NCBI RefSeq assembly: GCF_016908395.1
Contig: NZ_JAFBDU010000001.1
Location: forward strand, 682,001 to 746,000
Reading direction: 5' to 3'
Origin: Metabacillus crassostreae
Lineage (GTDB): Bacteria > Bacillota > Bacilli > Bacillales > Bacillaceae
DNA: 64,000 nucleotides
Below, piece after piece: positions 29,146 through 38,216 of the stretch (position 1 is the stretch's first letter; every line of letters starts with the position of its first letter). The notes below the pieces were generated by a model, which was not told where the DNA came from, did not search any database, and worked only from the letters and a program-made list of their open reading frames with translations. A program made the translations under genes and the position numbers.

Positions 29146-30546
29146 CTAATCATAGGAAATAAGTGGTACTTTAATTGTCACAACTGTTCCTCTGTGGCTG
29201 TCACTTGTGATCGAAAAATTACCGTTGTGTAAAGCTATTATTTGTTTAACAATTGATAATCCTAGACCTGTACCACCAGTAGATCGACTTCTAGCTTTAT
29301 CTGTTCGGAAAAAACGTTCTCCGATTCTATCAATATCTTCCTTCTCAATAACTTGACCTTTGTTTGTAACAGAAAGAACCATCATGTTATGTTCTTCTTG
29401 TAATTTAATAAACATTTCACCATTTTGTGATGAGTATTTAATCGCATTATCGATAATGTTATACATAACCTGCTGCATTCGTTTAACATCTCCGACAATG
29501 ATGATATCTTCCTGAATAGAAGTGCTGCATAATAGGTTATTTTCAGATAATCGTATTTTAAATAAATCAATTGTATCTAAAAGAACCTGAGCTATTGCAA
29601 TTGGCTCTTGATCTACAACATATAAATTTTCCTCTAAATGATTGAGCTCGATTAAATCATGTAGAATTTGGTTGAGTCGATTCGTTTCTTTTTCAATTGT
29701 TGTTAAATAGCTATCTGCTTCCTCCTTTGATTCATATAGCTGCTGCTTAAGTGCATGAGTATAGCCATTAATATAAGTAAGAGGCGTTCTTAGTTCATGA
29801 ACAATATTTGAAAGAAACTCTTTTTTCCGTGATTCCTGGTCTTCCAGTGAAGAACTCATCGAATTAAATGCTTCGGCCAGTTTACCCACTTCATCTGAAC
29901 TTGTTGATTTGATACGATTTGAGTAATTTCCTTTGGCTATTTCCACAGACAAATTTTGCATCGATGTTAATGGCTTAAAAAGAGAAAGCCTAATTTTATT
30001 AACAATCAATAACAAAATAAAGAAAAAGATGCTTCCTGCTAAAATAAGAATCGGGAGGCTTTCTTCAAACACATCATGTAATTCGGCTAATGGAACATAA
30101 ATATACACAATTCCGATCAAATCTGATTGACTTTGAATAGGAAACATCGCTCCAACGATATTGCGATCAAACTCTGAAACATAGCCTTCTTTTAGGATGT
30201 AATTTCCCTTAGCTAATGTCGCTTGATCTTCAGGACTTATTAATGGGCTATTTGCGATTTGATAGGGGAAAAGATCCTTTAGTTCATCAACCGAATTCAC
30301 GACGATTACCTCATATTCTGAGACAATATTAAACCAATGAATTTTCTCAATAATATCTTCGTTTAATGAACCATAATGAAAATGGGACGCTGTATTTTCA
30401 CCTTGGTAAATAACTGATTCTCGAATGCTTTTTAGGTATAAATCTTTATATAAAAAATGCAAAAAGAAAAAAGAAAACAATATGGTGCAGCTAATACTAA
30501 GAAAGATAAGAAGAAATACTTTTTTACTTAATGAGAAATTCCTCAC
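29146..30546 (-). CDS. Sensor histidine kinase
   Basis: A 466-residue membrane kinase. Two transmembrane helices (about residues 10-32 and 163-182) bracket an extracytoplasmic sensor of about 130 residues. A HAMP domain follows (LFKPLTSMQNLSVEIAKGNY). The dimerisation domain has NIVHELRTPL with phospho-acceptor His250. The ATPase domain contains the N box NIIDNAIKYS and the G box GGTGLGLSIV. The start is GTG at 30546 with GAGG inside the end of the response regulator gene. It would phosphorylate the upstream OmpR-type regulator. The signal is not known; neighbouring SCO, PepSY and YtkA genes suggest copper or redox/haem stress. Confidence 0.93.
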   Translation of the reverse strand: MRNFSLSKKVFLLIFLSISCTILFSFFFLHFLYKDLYLKSIRESVIYQGENTASHFHYGSLNEDIIEKIHWFNIVSEYEVIVVNSVDELKDLFPYQIANSPLISPEDQATLAKGNYILKEGYVSEFDRNIVGAMFPIQSQSDLIGIVYIYVPLAELHDVFEESLPILILAGSIFFFILLLIVNKIRLSLFKPLTSMQNLSVEIAKGNYSNRIKSTSSDEVGKLAEAFNSMSSSLEDQESRKKEFLSNIVHELRTPLTYINGYTHALKQQLYESKEEADSYLTTIEKETNRLNQILHDLIELNHLEENLYVVDQEPIAIAQVLLDTIDLFKIRLSENNLLCSTSIQEDIIIVGDVKRMQQVMYNIIDNAIKYSSQNGEMFIKLQEEHNMMVLSVTNKGQVIEKEDIDRIGERFFRTDKARSRSTGGTGLGLSIVKQIIALHNGNFSITSDSHRGTVVTIKVPLISYD

Positions 30547-30549
30547 TTT

Positions 30550-31221
30550 TCACACCTCAAATTTATAACCTTTTCCCCAGACAGTTTGAATGAGAGCTCC
30601 ATGTTTTTTTAATTTTAATCGTAGTGTTTTAATATGTGTATCAACTGTTCGTTCACTACCCGTGTAGTAGTCTCCCCATATGGACTGTAATAATTGTTCT
30701 CTTGAAAATAGCTTTCCGTTATTTTTTGCTAAAAGCAACAGTAATTCATATTCTTTTAAAGTAAATGAAAGTGATTGATCATCTAATTTAACTGAATGTG
30801 AATTCGTATCGATAACGAGTGGCCCTAGTATTAATCTTGTTGAAGAAAGAGATGCCACCTTTGCTCTTCTTAAGACAGATTCAATTCTAGCCAACAATTC
30901 ACCAGGATGAAATGGCTTCACAATATAATCATCGGCTCCTAATTTTAATCCATGAACTTTATCCCATTCTTCACCTTTAGCTGATAAAAAAATAAGCGGA
31001 ATATCGTGTATTTTCTTTACTTCACTAGCAAATGTGAATCCATCTATAAAAGGCATCATCACATCAACTATAAGAAGATCAGGTATGTTGTTTTTTATTT
31101 TTGCAAGAGCATCAATGCCATCTGTAGCTTGTAATACTGTATAACCTTCCTTTAATAAAAAAGTTTGCACAAGCTTTCTCATTTGTTCTTCATCATCAAT
31201 AATCATTATGGTAACACCCAT
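30550..31221 (-). CDS. OmpR-family response regulator
   Basis: A 223-residue regulator with a receiver domain (phospho-acceptor Asp53 in IVDVMMPFIDGF, switch lysine in DYIVKPFHP) and a C-terminal winged helix (GSERTVDTHIKTLRLKLKK). GTGAGG precedes the ATG. It is first in the unit, followed after three bases by its kinase and then by the SCO gene. Three copies of the octamer TTCTTCAC/GTGAAGAA lie in the divergent promoter region between it and the PepSY gene and are candidate binding sites. Confidence 0.93.
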   Translation of the reverse strand: MGVTIMIIDDEEQMRKLVQTFLLKEGYTVLQATDGIDALAKIKNNIPDLLIVDVMMPFIDGFTFASEVKKIHDIPLIFLSAKGEEWDKVHGLKLGADDYIVKPFHPGELLARIESVLRRAKVASLSSTRLILGPLVIDTNSHSVKLDDQSLSFTLKEYELLLLLAKNNGKLFSREQLLQSIWGDYYTGSERTVDTHIKTLRLKLKKHGALIQTVWGKGYKFEV

Positions 31222-31283
31222 TTTATGTACCTCACTCTTTTACAATATGATTACTTATCATACACCTATTATAAGGGGAAATT

Positions 31284-31370
31284 GTGAAGAATTTGTGGAG
31301 TTGAGATCTTTCTTCACTTGAAATCTACTACTGCATTAAAAACAACAACAAAAAAGTTCAATTTCTTCAC
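31284..31370. promoter_or_regulatory. Three octamer sites in the divergent promoter region
   Basis: GTGAAGAA at 31284-31291 and its reverse complement TTCTTCAC at 31310-31317 and 31363-31370 occur between the response regulator and PepSY genes. Repeats of this kind are typical of OmpR-type binding. Assignment to the adjacent regulator is inference. Confidence 0.4.
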
Positions 31371-31435
31371 TTTTTCAACACATTATTTTTTTATGATGTT
31401 ACCATAGAAAATTAATTGAAGAGGAGTTATAGAGA

Positions 31436-32794
31436 ATGACCAAAGAGAAGATAAAACCTGAAAAACAAGCTCAATCATTATATAAAACAGTATGGAGATG
31501 GCACTTTTATGCGGCTCTTATTTTTGCACCGTTTCTTATTATACTTGCATTTACAGGCTCGATTTATTTGTACAAGCCTCAAATTGAAAATATGATTTAC
31601 AAAGATCTCTACGAGGTAACACCACAGGAAGATAGAGTTTTAGCTTCAGAACAGATCGAGAAAGTGAAAGAAAAATATCCAGATGCACTTGTAACGAAGT
31701 ATCGACCTGGTGAAAACGATGATCGATCTAGTGAAGTAAGTGTAATAAATGATGGGAAATCGCTAACAGTTTATAGTGATCCTTATACAGGTAAAATAAT
31801 CGGTGAATTAAATGACGATGACAAAATCATGGATAAAGTGGAAGAATTCCATGGAGAATTAATGGCTGGAACACTTGGTGATCGAATTGTTGAGCTAGCA
31901 GCGTGTTGGGGAGTTATTCTCGTTATCACTGGATTATATTTATGGGTCCCAAAAAAGAAATTTGCTTTTTCAGGAGTCCTTATTCCACGATTTAATAAAG
32001 GAAAGAAGGTACTAGTTAGAGACTTGCATGCTGTACCTGCATTTTGGATTGCTGGAGGTATGGTGTTTTTAATTATGACTGGACTTCCATGGTCTGGATT
32101 TTGGGGAACTCAATTTCAAAATATCGCAACACAATCTGGTGTAGGATATCCACCTTCAGTTTGGAGTGGTGAAGCTCCAACATCCACAATTAAAACAAAG
32201 GATATTGCAGATGTACCTTGGGCAGCTGAAAATTTAGACATACCTTCTTCAGATGTTGAAGGGTTTACTCCGATATCAATCGATGAAGTTGTCACAATAG
32301 CAAACAGAGAAGGAATTGATCGTAGCTATTCAATTTATATACCTAGTGAGCCTAGTGGAGTGTTCACGCTATCAGCTTATCCACCTAAAGCACAGGATGA
32401 ACTGACCATGCATGTTGATCAATACACAGGAGCTATCTTAACTGACTATCATTTTGATAACTACGGAATTGTCGGAAAAATCGTTGCCTTGGGAATTACT
32501 TTACACAAAGGAACACAATTTGGCTGGTTCAACCAGCTTATCAGTCTTGTAATCTGCTGGGGAATTATCTTTGTCGCATTAAGCGGATATTATTTATGGC
32601 TTATTCGCAAAAAGAAACATGACATTAGCGCACCTAAAGCACCAAGTGCATTCAAAATGAAATCATTTTTAATTCTTTTAATTGTACTTGGGATTATTTT
32701 CCCATTAGTTGGATTGTCTCTCATTATTGTGTGGTTAATAGATTTGTTGATCATCCAAAGAAGTTCAAATTTGAAGAAGACTTTCAATGCTTAG
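31436..32794 (+). CDS. PepSY-domain membrane protein (PepSY-associated TM family)
   Basis: A 452-residue integral membrane protein with a first helix right after WRWHFYAALIFAPFLIILAF, periplasm-like PepSY segments (about 45-130 and 280-340), and further helices around 145-170, 200-220, 365-390 and 405-435. Conserved histidines such as RDLHAVPAFW and ITLHKGTQFG lie at membrane edges as in iron or haem reductase-like members of this family. GAGGAG precedes the ATG. It forms a unit with the lipoprotein gene 17 bases downstream. Divergent from a two-component/SCO unit, it may take part in copper or iron handling; this is inferred from neighbours and family. Confidence 0.88.
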   Translation: MTKEKIKPEKQAQSLYKTVWRWHFYAALIFAPFLIILAFTGSIYLYKPQIENMIYKDLYEVTPQEDRVLASEQIEKVKEKYPDALVTKYRPGENDDRSSEVSVINDGKSLTVYSDPYTGKIIGELNDDDKIMDKVEEFHGELMAGTLGDRIVELAACWGVILVITGLYLWVPKKKFAFSGVLIPRFNKGKKVLVRDLHAVPAFWIAGGMVFLIMTGLPWSGFWGTQFQNIATQSGVGYPPSVWSGEAPTSTIKTKDIADVPWAAENLDIPSSDVEGFTPISIDEVVTIANREGIDRSYSIYIPSEPSGVFTLSAYPPKAQDELTMHVDQYTGAILTDYHFDNYGIVGKIVALGITLHKGTQFGWFNQLISLVICWGIIFVALSGYYLWLIRKKKHDISAPKAPSAFKMKSFLILLIVLGIIFPLVGLSLIIVWLIDLLIIQRSSNLKKTFNA

Positions 32795-32811
32795 TAAAGG
32801 AGGGTACAAAA

Positions 32812-33279
32812 ATGAGAAATAAAACTTTCTATCTATTACCTATATTACTATTATTTCTTATTGCATGTTCGAATCAAAAAGATGTTGTTAAGCTATACCC
32901 TCAGGAATCACCTATTAACATTGATATTCTTCTTCCTGAGACAATTACTGTTAATGAAAATACAAACTTCAAAGTTCAATTAACTCAGGCTGGACAAGCA
33001 CTAGAAAACCCAGACTTTGTTCATTTTGAAATTTGGAATCAAGAAGGAACTGATTATCATTCAATGGAAGAAGCTGTTGAAGAGGGAAACGGTATTTACA
33101 GTTTAAGTAAAGCGCTTGAACAGGAAGGTCTATATTTTATTAAAGTACATGCAAGCAGCAATGGATCGATCATCATCCCACAAAAGCAATTTGTAGTTGG
33201 GAGTTTAACTGAGAAGGATGAGGAATTTTTATTAAAAGGCGCAAAACCAGATGTAGAGGGACATGATTTCCACCATTAA
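32812..33279 (+). CDS. YtkA/FixH-like lipoprotein
   Basis: A 155-residue protein with a lipoprotein signal (LLFLIACSNQ) and a single beta-sandwich domain of the YtkA/FixH type, with PESITVNENTNF-like and GIYSLSKALEQEGLYFIKVH segments. The C-terminus is histidine-rich (EGHDFHH), compatible with metal binding. I take the ATG at 32812, which has AAAGGAGG nine bases upstream; the frame is open further upstream inside the PepSY gene but without a site. In Bacillus such genes occur with copper-related functions. Exact role unknown. Confidence 0.8.
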   Translation: MRNKTFYLLPILLLFLIACSNQKDVVKLYPQESPINIDILLPETITVNENTNFKVQLTQAGQALENPDFVHFEIWNQEGTDYHSMEEAVEEGNGIYSLSKALEQEGLYFIKVHASSNGSIIIPQKQFVVGSLTEKDEEFLLKGAKPDVEGHDFHH

Positions 33280-33317
33280 ATGTAAAATTTATTACCGTTT
33301 GAATTTATTAGCTGTTA

Positions 33318-33600
33318 GGTTGATAAAAAATTGTACTTGACGTGGAAAGATGAAAAGATGACGTGTAAAGTGAGTTTGATGGTCGATAACATGGTGAGTT
33401 GCTTGAAAAGATCGAAGAATGGTCGATACAAAAGAGAACTTGACGCGAAAAGATGAGAGAATGACGTGCAAAATGAGTTTGATGGTCGATAACATGATGA
33501 ATGGCGTGAAAAGATCGAAGAATGGTCGATAAAAAATAGAGCATGACACGTCAAGATGAGAAGATGACGTGCAAAATGAGTTTGATGGTCAATAACTAAG
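33318..33600 (-). repeat. Intergenic array of degenerate 20-22-nt repeats
   Basis: About thirteen units of 20-22 bases fill the gap after the YtkA-like gene. On the minus strand units begin TATCGACCATNN or TNCACGTCATNN. Five units form a higher-order period of roughly 103 bases that occurs about 2.5 times. Because the unit is near 21 bases, all three minus-strand frames stay open, so the overlapping long frames there are artefacts. A related array lies at 55960-56185 on the plus strand. The rest of 33601-33797 shows no gene. Confidence 0.85.
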
Positions 33601-33797
33601 TAAGCTAGCATGGCAGTGAAGAGGATTCGTTAGATGGTTAGTTGACTTACCGATAGTAAAGCACCTTAAAATTAAAAAATGGGCTTCATTTTAGGCTGTT
33701 TCATGAATACTTTCTCCAACTAGACGGGCTCCAAAATTCGATAAGCGTATATACTATTTCGAGTGATACTTTTAACAATCGAAAGGAAGATGTATAA

Positions 33798-34037
33798 ATG
33801 TACGGTTACGAAAACAACAGTCCACATTTAGCTGGGGCAAACACTCCACATATGAATGCAGCAGCAAATATGCCTCATCAGCCTATCATGCCATATACGT
33901 ATGAAGCTCCTGCTTACGGTTACGGATATTGTGCTCCAGCACCAACTTATAGACCTAATAATACATTCGCGCTTATCGTTGTGTTATTTATTTTACTAAT
34001 CATTATAGGTGCAACGATTTATGGTAGTAATTGTTAA
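33798..34037 (+). CDS. YjcZ-family small (sporulation-type) membrane peptide
   Basis: A 79-residue protein. The C-terminal 25 residues, [20 protein letters not shown], match the single hydrophobic helix of YjcZ/YhdX-type peptides found in Bacillus spores. The N-terminal half is rich in Pro, Tyr, Gly, His and Asn ([18 protein letters not shown]), longer than in the usual 40-50-residue members. AAAGGAAG lies ten bases before the ATG and a strong terminator follows. Role in the spore is not known for the family. Confidence 0.8.
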   Translation: MYGYENNSPHLAGANTPHMNAAANMPHQPIMPYTYEAPAYGYGYCAPAPTYRPNNTFALIVVLFILLIIIGATIYGSNC

Positions 34038-34048
34038 CACAAATACGT

Positions 34049-34081
34049 AAAAAAAGACACTATGAGTTAGTGTCTTTTTTT
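34049..34081 (+). terminator. Terminator after the YjcZ-like gene
   Basis: GACACTA (34056-34062) and TAGTGTC (34068-34074) are flanked by A7 and T7 tracts. Confidence 0.92.
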
Positions 34082-34207
34082 ATTATGTTGTTTTTTATAG
34101 AGTCATTGTTTACTATTCACTATAGTGATAAAACGAATTTATTACATTTTTACAACCTACATAAACCAACATATTATAAATAAACCTTTAAAAATTAACA
34201 TGAGCCC

Positions 34208-34232
34208 AAACTTTTATTATTTTAGCATCGTC
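34208..34232 (+). promoter_or_regulatory. ECF-type promoter, probably autoregulatory
   Basis: AAAC (34208-34211) and CGTC (34229-34232) separated by 17 bases match the AAC/CGTC promoters of SigM/SigW-like ECF factors. It is immediately upstream of an ECF sigma gene. It places the -10 over the ATG at 34235, so translation must begin later, at TTG 34259. Confidence 0.65.
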
Positions 34233-34258
34233 TAATGTATGGAAGGGAGCAGATTACA

Positions 34259-34792
34259 TTGGAAGAAAGTATGACTCAAGACCTTATTACAAATGATAGA
34301 GAAAAATTAATAGATCAATTAATGGATCAATATGGAAATGCAATATTACATCTTGCCTACTCCTATGTAGGGAATAAAGAGGTTGCAGAAGATCTTACTC
34401 AGGATATATTTGTGAAGTGTTATCAAAGATTAGATCAATATCAGAATAAATCTTCATTAAAAACGTGGCTCTGGAAAATTGCGATCAATCATTGTAAAGA
34501 TTATTTAAGAAGCTGGCATTGTAAACATATCGTTGTTTCTGATGACCAGGACAAACAAACTTTAAGTATAGATAATGAAGTAGAACAACAAGTTATTCAA
34601 AAATATGAAGATGAACATTTAGTAAAAACAGTGTTCAGTTTACCAGATACATACAAGGAAGTAATCTATTTATTCTATTTTGAAGAACGATCGATTAAGG
34701 AAATATCCAATTTGACAAATGTGAATCAAAATACGATTAAGACCAGGCTGAAGAGAGCCAAGGAAATCTTAAAAGAGTGTTTGGAGGTATAG
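34259..34792 (+). CDS. ECF RNA polymerase sigma factor
   Basis: A 177-residue sigma factor. Region 2 includes LAYSYVGNKEVAEDLTQDIF and KTWLWKIAINHCKDYLRSW; region 4 has EERSIKEISNLTNVNQNTIK. The frame is open from ATG 34235, but that codon lies on the presumed -10 box and lacks a ribosome binding site. TTG 34259 has AAGGGAG nine bases upstream and is preferred. It leads a three-gene unit with a PadR-like protein seven bases downstream and an FtsW-like membrane protein. A canonical zinc-type anti-sigma is missing; the PadR-like partner may take that place. The regulon is unknown. Confidence 0.88.
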   Translation: MEESMTQDLITNDREKLIDQLMDQYGNAILHLAYSYVGNKEVAEDLTQDIFVKCYQRLDQYQNKSSLKTWLWKIAINHCKDYLRSWHCKHIVVSDDQDKQTLSIDNEVEQQVIQKYEDEHLVKTVFSLPDTYKEVIYLFYFEERSIKEISNLTNVNQNTIKTRLKRAKEILKECLEV

Positions 34793-34798
34793 ATAGAT

Positions 34799-35209
34799 AT
34801 GGATGATCAGTTGAACCAATTTAAACATGCTATGAAAAGAACTGTATTACAAGAGCTTAATTTTACAGAAGAACATAAGAAAAGCATTAGACAGAGAATG
34901 AAACAAATTCAAACCACGTCAGAGGCTGATATCTTATTAGCGGTTTTTCAGCTACTGAAGCAAAAACGAACAGGTTTTGAATTAAGTAGATTAATGCGTG
35001 CAAGAGGGATAGAAAGATTTGAAAATGAAGAGGGTCTTCTTTACATGTCTTTACATAAATTCGAACAAAAGGGCTACTTGAATATATATTGGGAAAATGA
35101 TGATGTAAAGCTTTATGAGCTTAATGATAAAGGATTGAAATTATTAAAAAAGCTTGAACATAAAAGCGATGCTACGTCATACTTTCAAAAAGAAATATTT
35201 GAGAGGTAA
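34799..35209 (+). CDS. PadR-like winged-helix protein with an anti-sigma-like N-terminus
   Basis: A 136-residue protein. Residues 1-35 (LNQFKHAMKRTVLQELNFTE...) form a charged amphipathic helix like the cytoplasmic sigma-binding part of anti-sigma factors. Residues 45-125 form a PadR-type winged helix (SEADILLAVFQLLKQKRTGF, then a wing near DVKLYELNDKG). It lacks a transmembrane segment. It is between the ECF sigma gene (6-base gap) and the FtsW-like gene (5-base gap), so strictly co-transcribed. It could regulate the operon as a DNA-binding repressor or bind the sigma factor directly. Family call is good, role inferred. Confidence 0.78.
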   Translation: MDDQLNQFKHAMKRTVLQELNFTEEHKKSIRQRMKQIQTTSEADILLAVFQLLKQKRTGFELSRLMRARGIERFENEEGLLYMSLHKFEQKGYLNIYWENDDVKLYELNDKGLKLLKKLEHKSDATSYFQKEIFER

Positions 35210-35214
35210 CAGTT

Positions 35215-36486
35215 ATGACTAATCGTAAGGAACAATTTCTAGATGAAGTATTACAGTTCATTAAAGCAAAAGAAGCTAAGTCAGTTATATACAAAGAGCT
35301 GAATTATCATATAAAAATGTCAAAGTCAGAGCTAGTGTCAAAGGGAATTAGTGATAATGAAGCTGAAGAGAAAGCAATAAGCCAGATGGGTAGTCCATCA
35401 GAGCTTGGAACTCACTTTAATAAATTGTATCGACCGATATTTGATTGGAAACTTTTTGGTCTATTCATCGTTATTATTTCAATGGGAGTTCTTCCTCACA
35501 TTTATTCAACCGTTTACTCTGAAAATCTATTGATTAAACAAGTAATATATATTGTATTAGGAATTTTAGTGACAATAACGGTTATGTTTATTGATTATAG
35601 AAAGGTCAAAAGATTTGGTTGGTTTTTTCTACTAGCAGCATTAGGCTTATTGATTGTTCTTACCTTTTTTCCAAATACGGTCACGGTCATTAATGAAGTT
35701 GGTCTTTTTACCTTTTTTGGCTTTTATCTTAGTGGGAATTCACTTTATTCTCTATTTCTCGTTTTTTGGGCCTTTTATTTTTCTAAGGAAAAGCCCAAGT
35801 TATTCGTAATAGCTGGTGTCTATTTGTTTTCAGTATTTCTGTTGATGCGCTTACCAAGTTTATCTGATGTATTTATATACTCTATTCTTGTGTTTACGCT
35901 ATTTATATGTAGCTCAAAAAGTAAGAAAGCTATTTATACAACGATTGGAGTAATATTAGGTTTAGTTATTACAACTGCTAGTACCTTTTGGTTTAACACA
36001 AAAGAATACCAAAAGGATAGACTACTAGGCTTTCTAAATCCCAATGAATATTCACAAGGCGCAGGTTATATGTATATCAAGTTAAAAGAATTAATATCAA
36101 AGGGTTGTTGGTTTGGAAATTCAGGTCAAGCCAATATTGATAACGGGATGACATCAGATTTCGCTTTTGCTAATATTACGTTTTATTTTGGTTGGATATT
36201 ATCTGGATTTCTTTTCGCTACAATATTATTATTTTTATATAGAATGATCGTTGTATCAACTAGTATAAAGGATCGTTTCGGTAAACTATTAATAATAGGC
36301 GTGTGTTCATTACTATCCATTCAAGTTGTGTACAACGTTGGAATGATTCTAGGACTTTTCCCAATAATTTCAATGACATTACCTTTTATTAGCTATGGAC
36401 TACATTCAACTGTCTTAAATTCTATTCTTATAGGAATCGTACTTAGTGTGTATCGAAAAAAACCCTTGATGATCTCTGTAGAATAA
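35215..36486 (+). CDS. FtsW/RodA/SpoVE-like membrane protein with N-terminal permease-prefix domain
   Basis: A 423-residue protein. Residues 1-70 form a helical prefix (FLDEVLQFIKAKEAKSVIYK, then EEKAISQMGSPSELGTHFNK) seen ahead of many operon-encoded membrane proteins linked to PadR genes. About ten transmembrane helices follow with SEDS features, including the C-terminal FPIISMTLPFISYGLHS, close to the FtsW/RodA signature. SEDS proteins polymerise glycan strands with a partner transpeptidase; none is adjacent. AGAGGTAACAGTT precedes the ATG. As the third gene of an ECF-sigma unit it may be a stress-induced spare polymerase. Compared with RodA/FtsW the central loops are divergent, so activity is uncertain. 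Confidence 0.8.
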   Translation: MTNRKEQFLDEVLQFIKAKEAKSVIYKELNYHIKMSKSELVSKGISDNEAEEKAISQMGSPSELGTHFNKLYRPIFDWKLFGLFIVIISMGVLPHIYSTVYSENLLIKQVIYIVLGILVTITVMFIDYRKVKRFGWFFLLAALGLLIVLTFFPNTVTVINEVGLFTFFGFYLSGNSLYSLFLVFWAFYFSKEKPKLFVIAGVYLFSVFLLMRLPSLSDVFIYSILVFTLFICSSKSKKAIYTTIGVILGLVITTASTFWFNTKEYQKDRLLGFLNPNEYSQGAGYMYIKLKELISKGCWFGNSGQANIDNGMTSDFAFANITFYFGWILSGFLFATILLFLYRMIVVSTSIKDRFGKLLIIGVCSLLSIQVVYNVGMILGLFPIISMTLPFISYGLHSTVLNSILIGIVLSVYRKKPLMISVE

Positions 36487-36494
36487 ATAAGTAG

Positions 36495-36526
36495 AAACGC
36501 TGTTGATCAAAAATCAACAGCGTTTT
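36495..36526. terminator. Bidirectional hairpin between convergent genes
   Basis: AAACGCTGTTGAT (36495-36507) and ATCAACAGCGTTT (36513-36525) form a perfect 13-bp stem with a 5-base loop; T-tracts are short in both directions. Confidence 0.7.
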
Positions 36527-36570
36527 GAAGTAGAAATTTAAAATGGCTTCTATTAAAAAAGATCTTCGAA

Positions 36571-38214
36571 TTATTCATGAATGTTCTCCCAAGTAATTTG
36601 AAATGCCTTCTTCCACATAATCATCAAGATCAAGATCGATAACACAAGATAAAGATAAATTCCATACGGCATCAATGTACTAATAAAATGGAGACCAGCA
36701 AATACTGCAGCTAGCAGCATTAAAGCAAATAAAAGTCCACCATTGCTATTTTGATTATAAGCATCAAAAGACTCTGAAAAGGGAATGACCTTTTTAAGGA
36801 TAATAAAGCATATGACAGTATATAAACAAGCATTTATAAAGACAACAACAAGATCAGGTGTAACTCTCACACCAAATATGACAATAAATGCTGCACATAA
36901 AATCAAATAAACTGGTAAATATAAATTCACGATAAATGCCTTTATTGTGCCACTAAACATTGGCTTTAAATGATTAATAGGAGCAACCTTGAAAATCCAA
37001 GCACCTTTATATTTTCCTGAAAACTTCAATAATAACATGATCGTCGGGATAACAATTAAGCTGAAGTAAATGGATAAATACGATTTACTTGTGGATAGAG
37101 CGTTAAAATCTGTACTAAACCCATTCATGATAAATATAAACGGGATTACAATAGAAAAACCTAAAGATGGATAGACCTTCAGTTTAAAATCTCGTTCATT
37201 TTTCATCATTAAACTAGCAAACTTGAAAAACGTTCTTTCTTCTTGTGACCGACAAATAATACCAAGAAGAACTTGACGAAACTTACTGTGTCTTTTTTCT
37301 TTCGCTTTTCCATGATAAGTTAGCTTTTGAAGACTTTGCTCAAAAGCAGGATTAAATTTTATATAAATTGCTATTGCTAAAAGAGGGATCAATACTCCTA
37401 AAGCTGAAAATAGTAGATAAAATGGCTGAAATTTACCTATCAGTATCATTTCCGTGTTAGATGCATACCACATTGGAAAAATAAATACCTGCCACCATTT
37501 AGGCTCAAGTGAGACAGCTAGGTCGATAAATTCAAATGAGCGAACAAGTAATTGATACCCGACCATTATCGCAAGTGATAACATTATTTGAACAAAGTTA
37601 ATAATATCCTTTAATTTCTCACCGTCAAAAAATCGTAAAATAGCCAAATAGATGAGTGCCGTAAGAGCAACTACCAATAAATCAATAAAAATGATGTTTA
37701 CAACTGATACTAAGAAAAACAGAAAGCCATGAACAAATAGGCCAATAATCAATGGAATTCCAACTAGAGCAATCGTTAGAAAAGAGAGGTAAATCATAAC
37801 ATGTACCATTTTAGCGGTACTAATCGTTCTTCTACTAACAGGCTTTGGAAATAAGATATTGCGATCACGAATATCCAGCAGTACAGAAGAAAAATCTGAG
37901 ATCATTGATGTCATAACAAAAAAGGTGAAAATACCATAAAAGAGACTCATTTGAAACAAATAATTTTCACCAATTAGTAAAAAGGGGATCATAAACAAAC
38001 CAAATAAAACGTAAATCCATAAAGATTTTATATATTGATTGTCATTTTCCTTGTCTTTTTTCTTAGCATTTTGTGAGAAAATCGTTGGAACTCTTCGTCC
38101 ATCCATTGTTAATTTAATTTGTAGAATTTTTCTCATCATCTTGTAATCTACGTCAAAACTTCTGAATATTTTTTCGAATTGATCTAATAGCTTCAGTGTA
38201 CGATAATTCTTCAT
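36571..38214 (-). CDS. ABC transporter permease, large exporter type
   Basis: A 547-residue permease with about twelve hydrophobic helices. The first helices follow a cytoplasmic region of about 70 residues (LKLLDQFEKIFRSFDVDYKM). DIRDRNILFPKPVSRRTIST is the cytoplasmic coupling-like segment common in large ABC-2 exporters of Bacillus. It ends next to the terminator and begins two bases after the ATPase stop, so the pair is one unit. The substrate is unknown. No resistance or lantibiotic genes are adjacent. Confidence 0.85.
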   Translation of the reverse strand: MKNYRTLKLLDQFEKIFRSFDVDYKMMRKILQIKLTMDGRRVPTIFSQNAKKKDKENDNQYIKSLWIYVLFGLFMIPFLLIGENYLFQMSLFYGIFTFFVMTSMISDFSSVLLDIRDRNILFPKPVSRRTISTAKMVHVMIYLSFLTIALVGIPLIIGLFVHGFLFFLVSVVNIIFIDLLVVALTALIYLAILRFFDGEKLKDIINFVQIMLSLAIMVGYQLLVRSFEFIDLAVSLEPKWWQVFIFPMWYASNTEMILIGKFQPFYLLFSALGVLIPLLAIAIYIKFNPAFEQSLQKLTYHGKAKEKRHSKFRQVLLGIICRSQEERTFFKFASLMMKNERDFKLKVYPSLGFSIVIPFIFIMNGFSTDFNALSTSKSYLSIYFSLIVIPTIMLLLKFSGKYKGAWIFKVAPINHLKPMFSGTIKAFIVNLYLPVYLILCAAFIVIFGVRVTPDLVVVFINACLYTVICFIILKKVIPFSESFDAYNQNSNGGLLFALMLLAAVFAGLHFISTLMPYGIYLYLVLSILILMIMWKKAFQITWENIHE

Positions 38215-38216
38215 TT

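Noticed and set aside
33318-33600. CRISPR array
   Set aside because: Units are about 21 bases, degenerate and contiguous, without conserved repeats separated by unique spacers, and no cas genes are present.
33292-33611. Three overlapping minus-strand ORFs of 78-98 codons
   Set aside because: All lie within the 21-nt repeat array; the period close to a multiple of three keeps every frame open. No ribosome binding sites.
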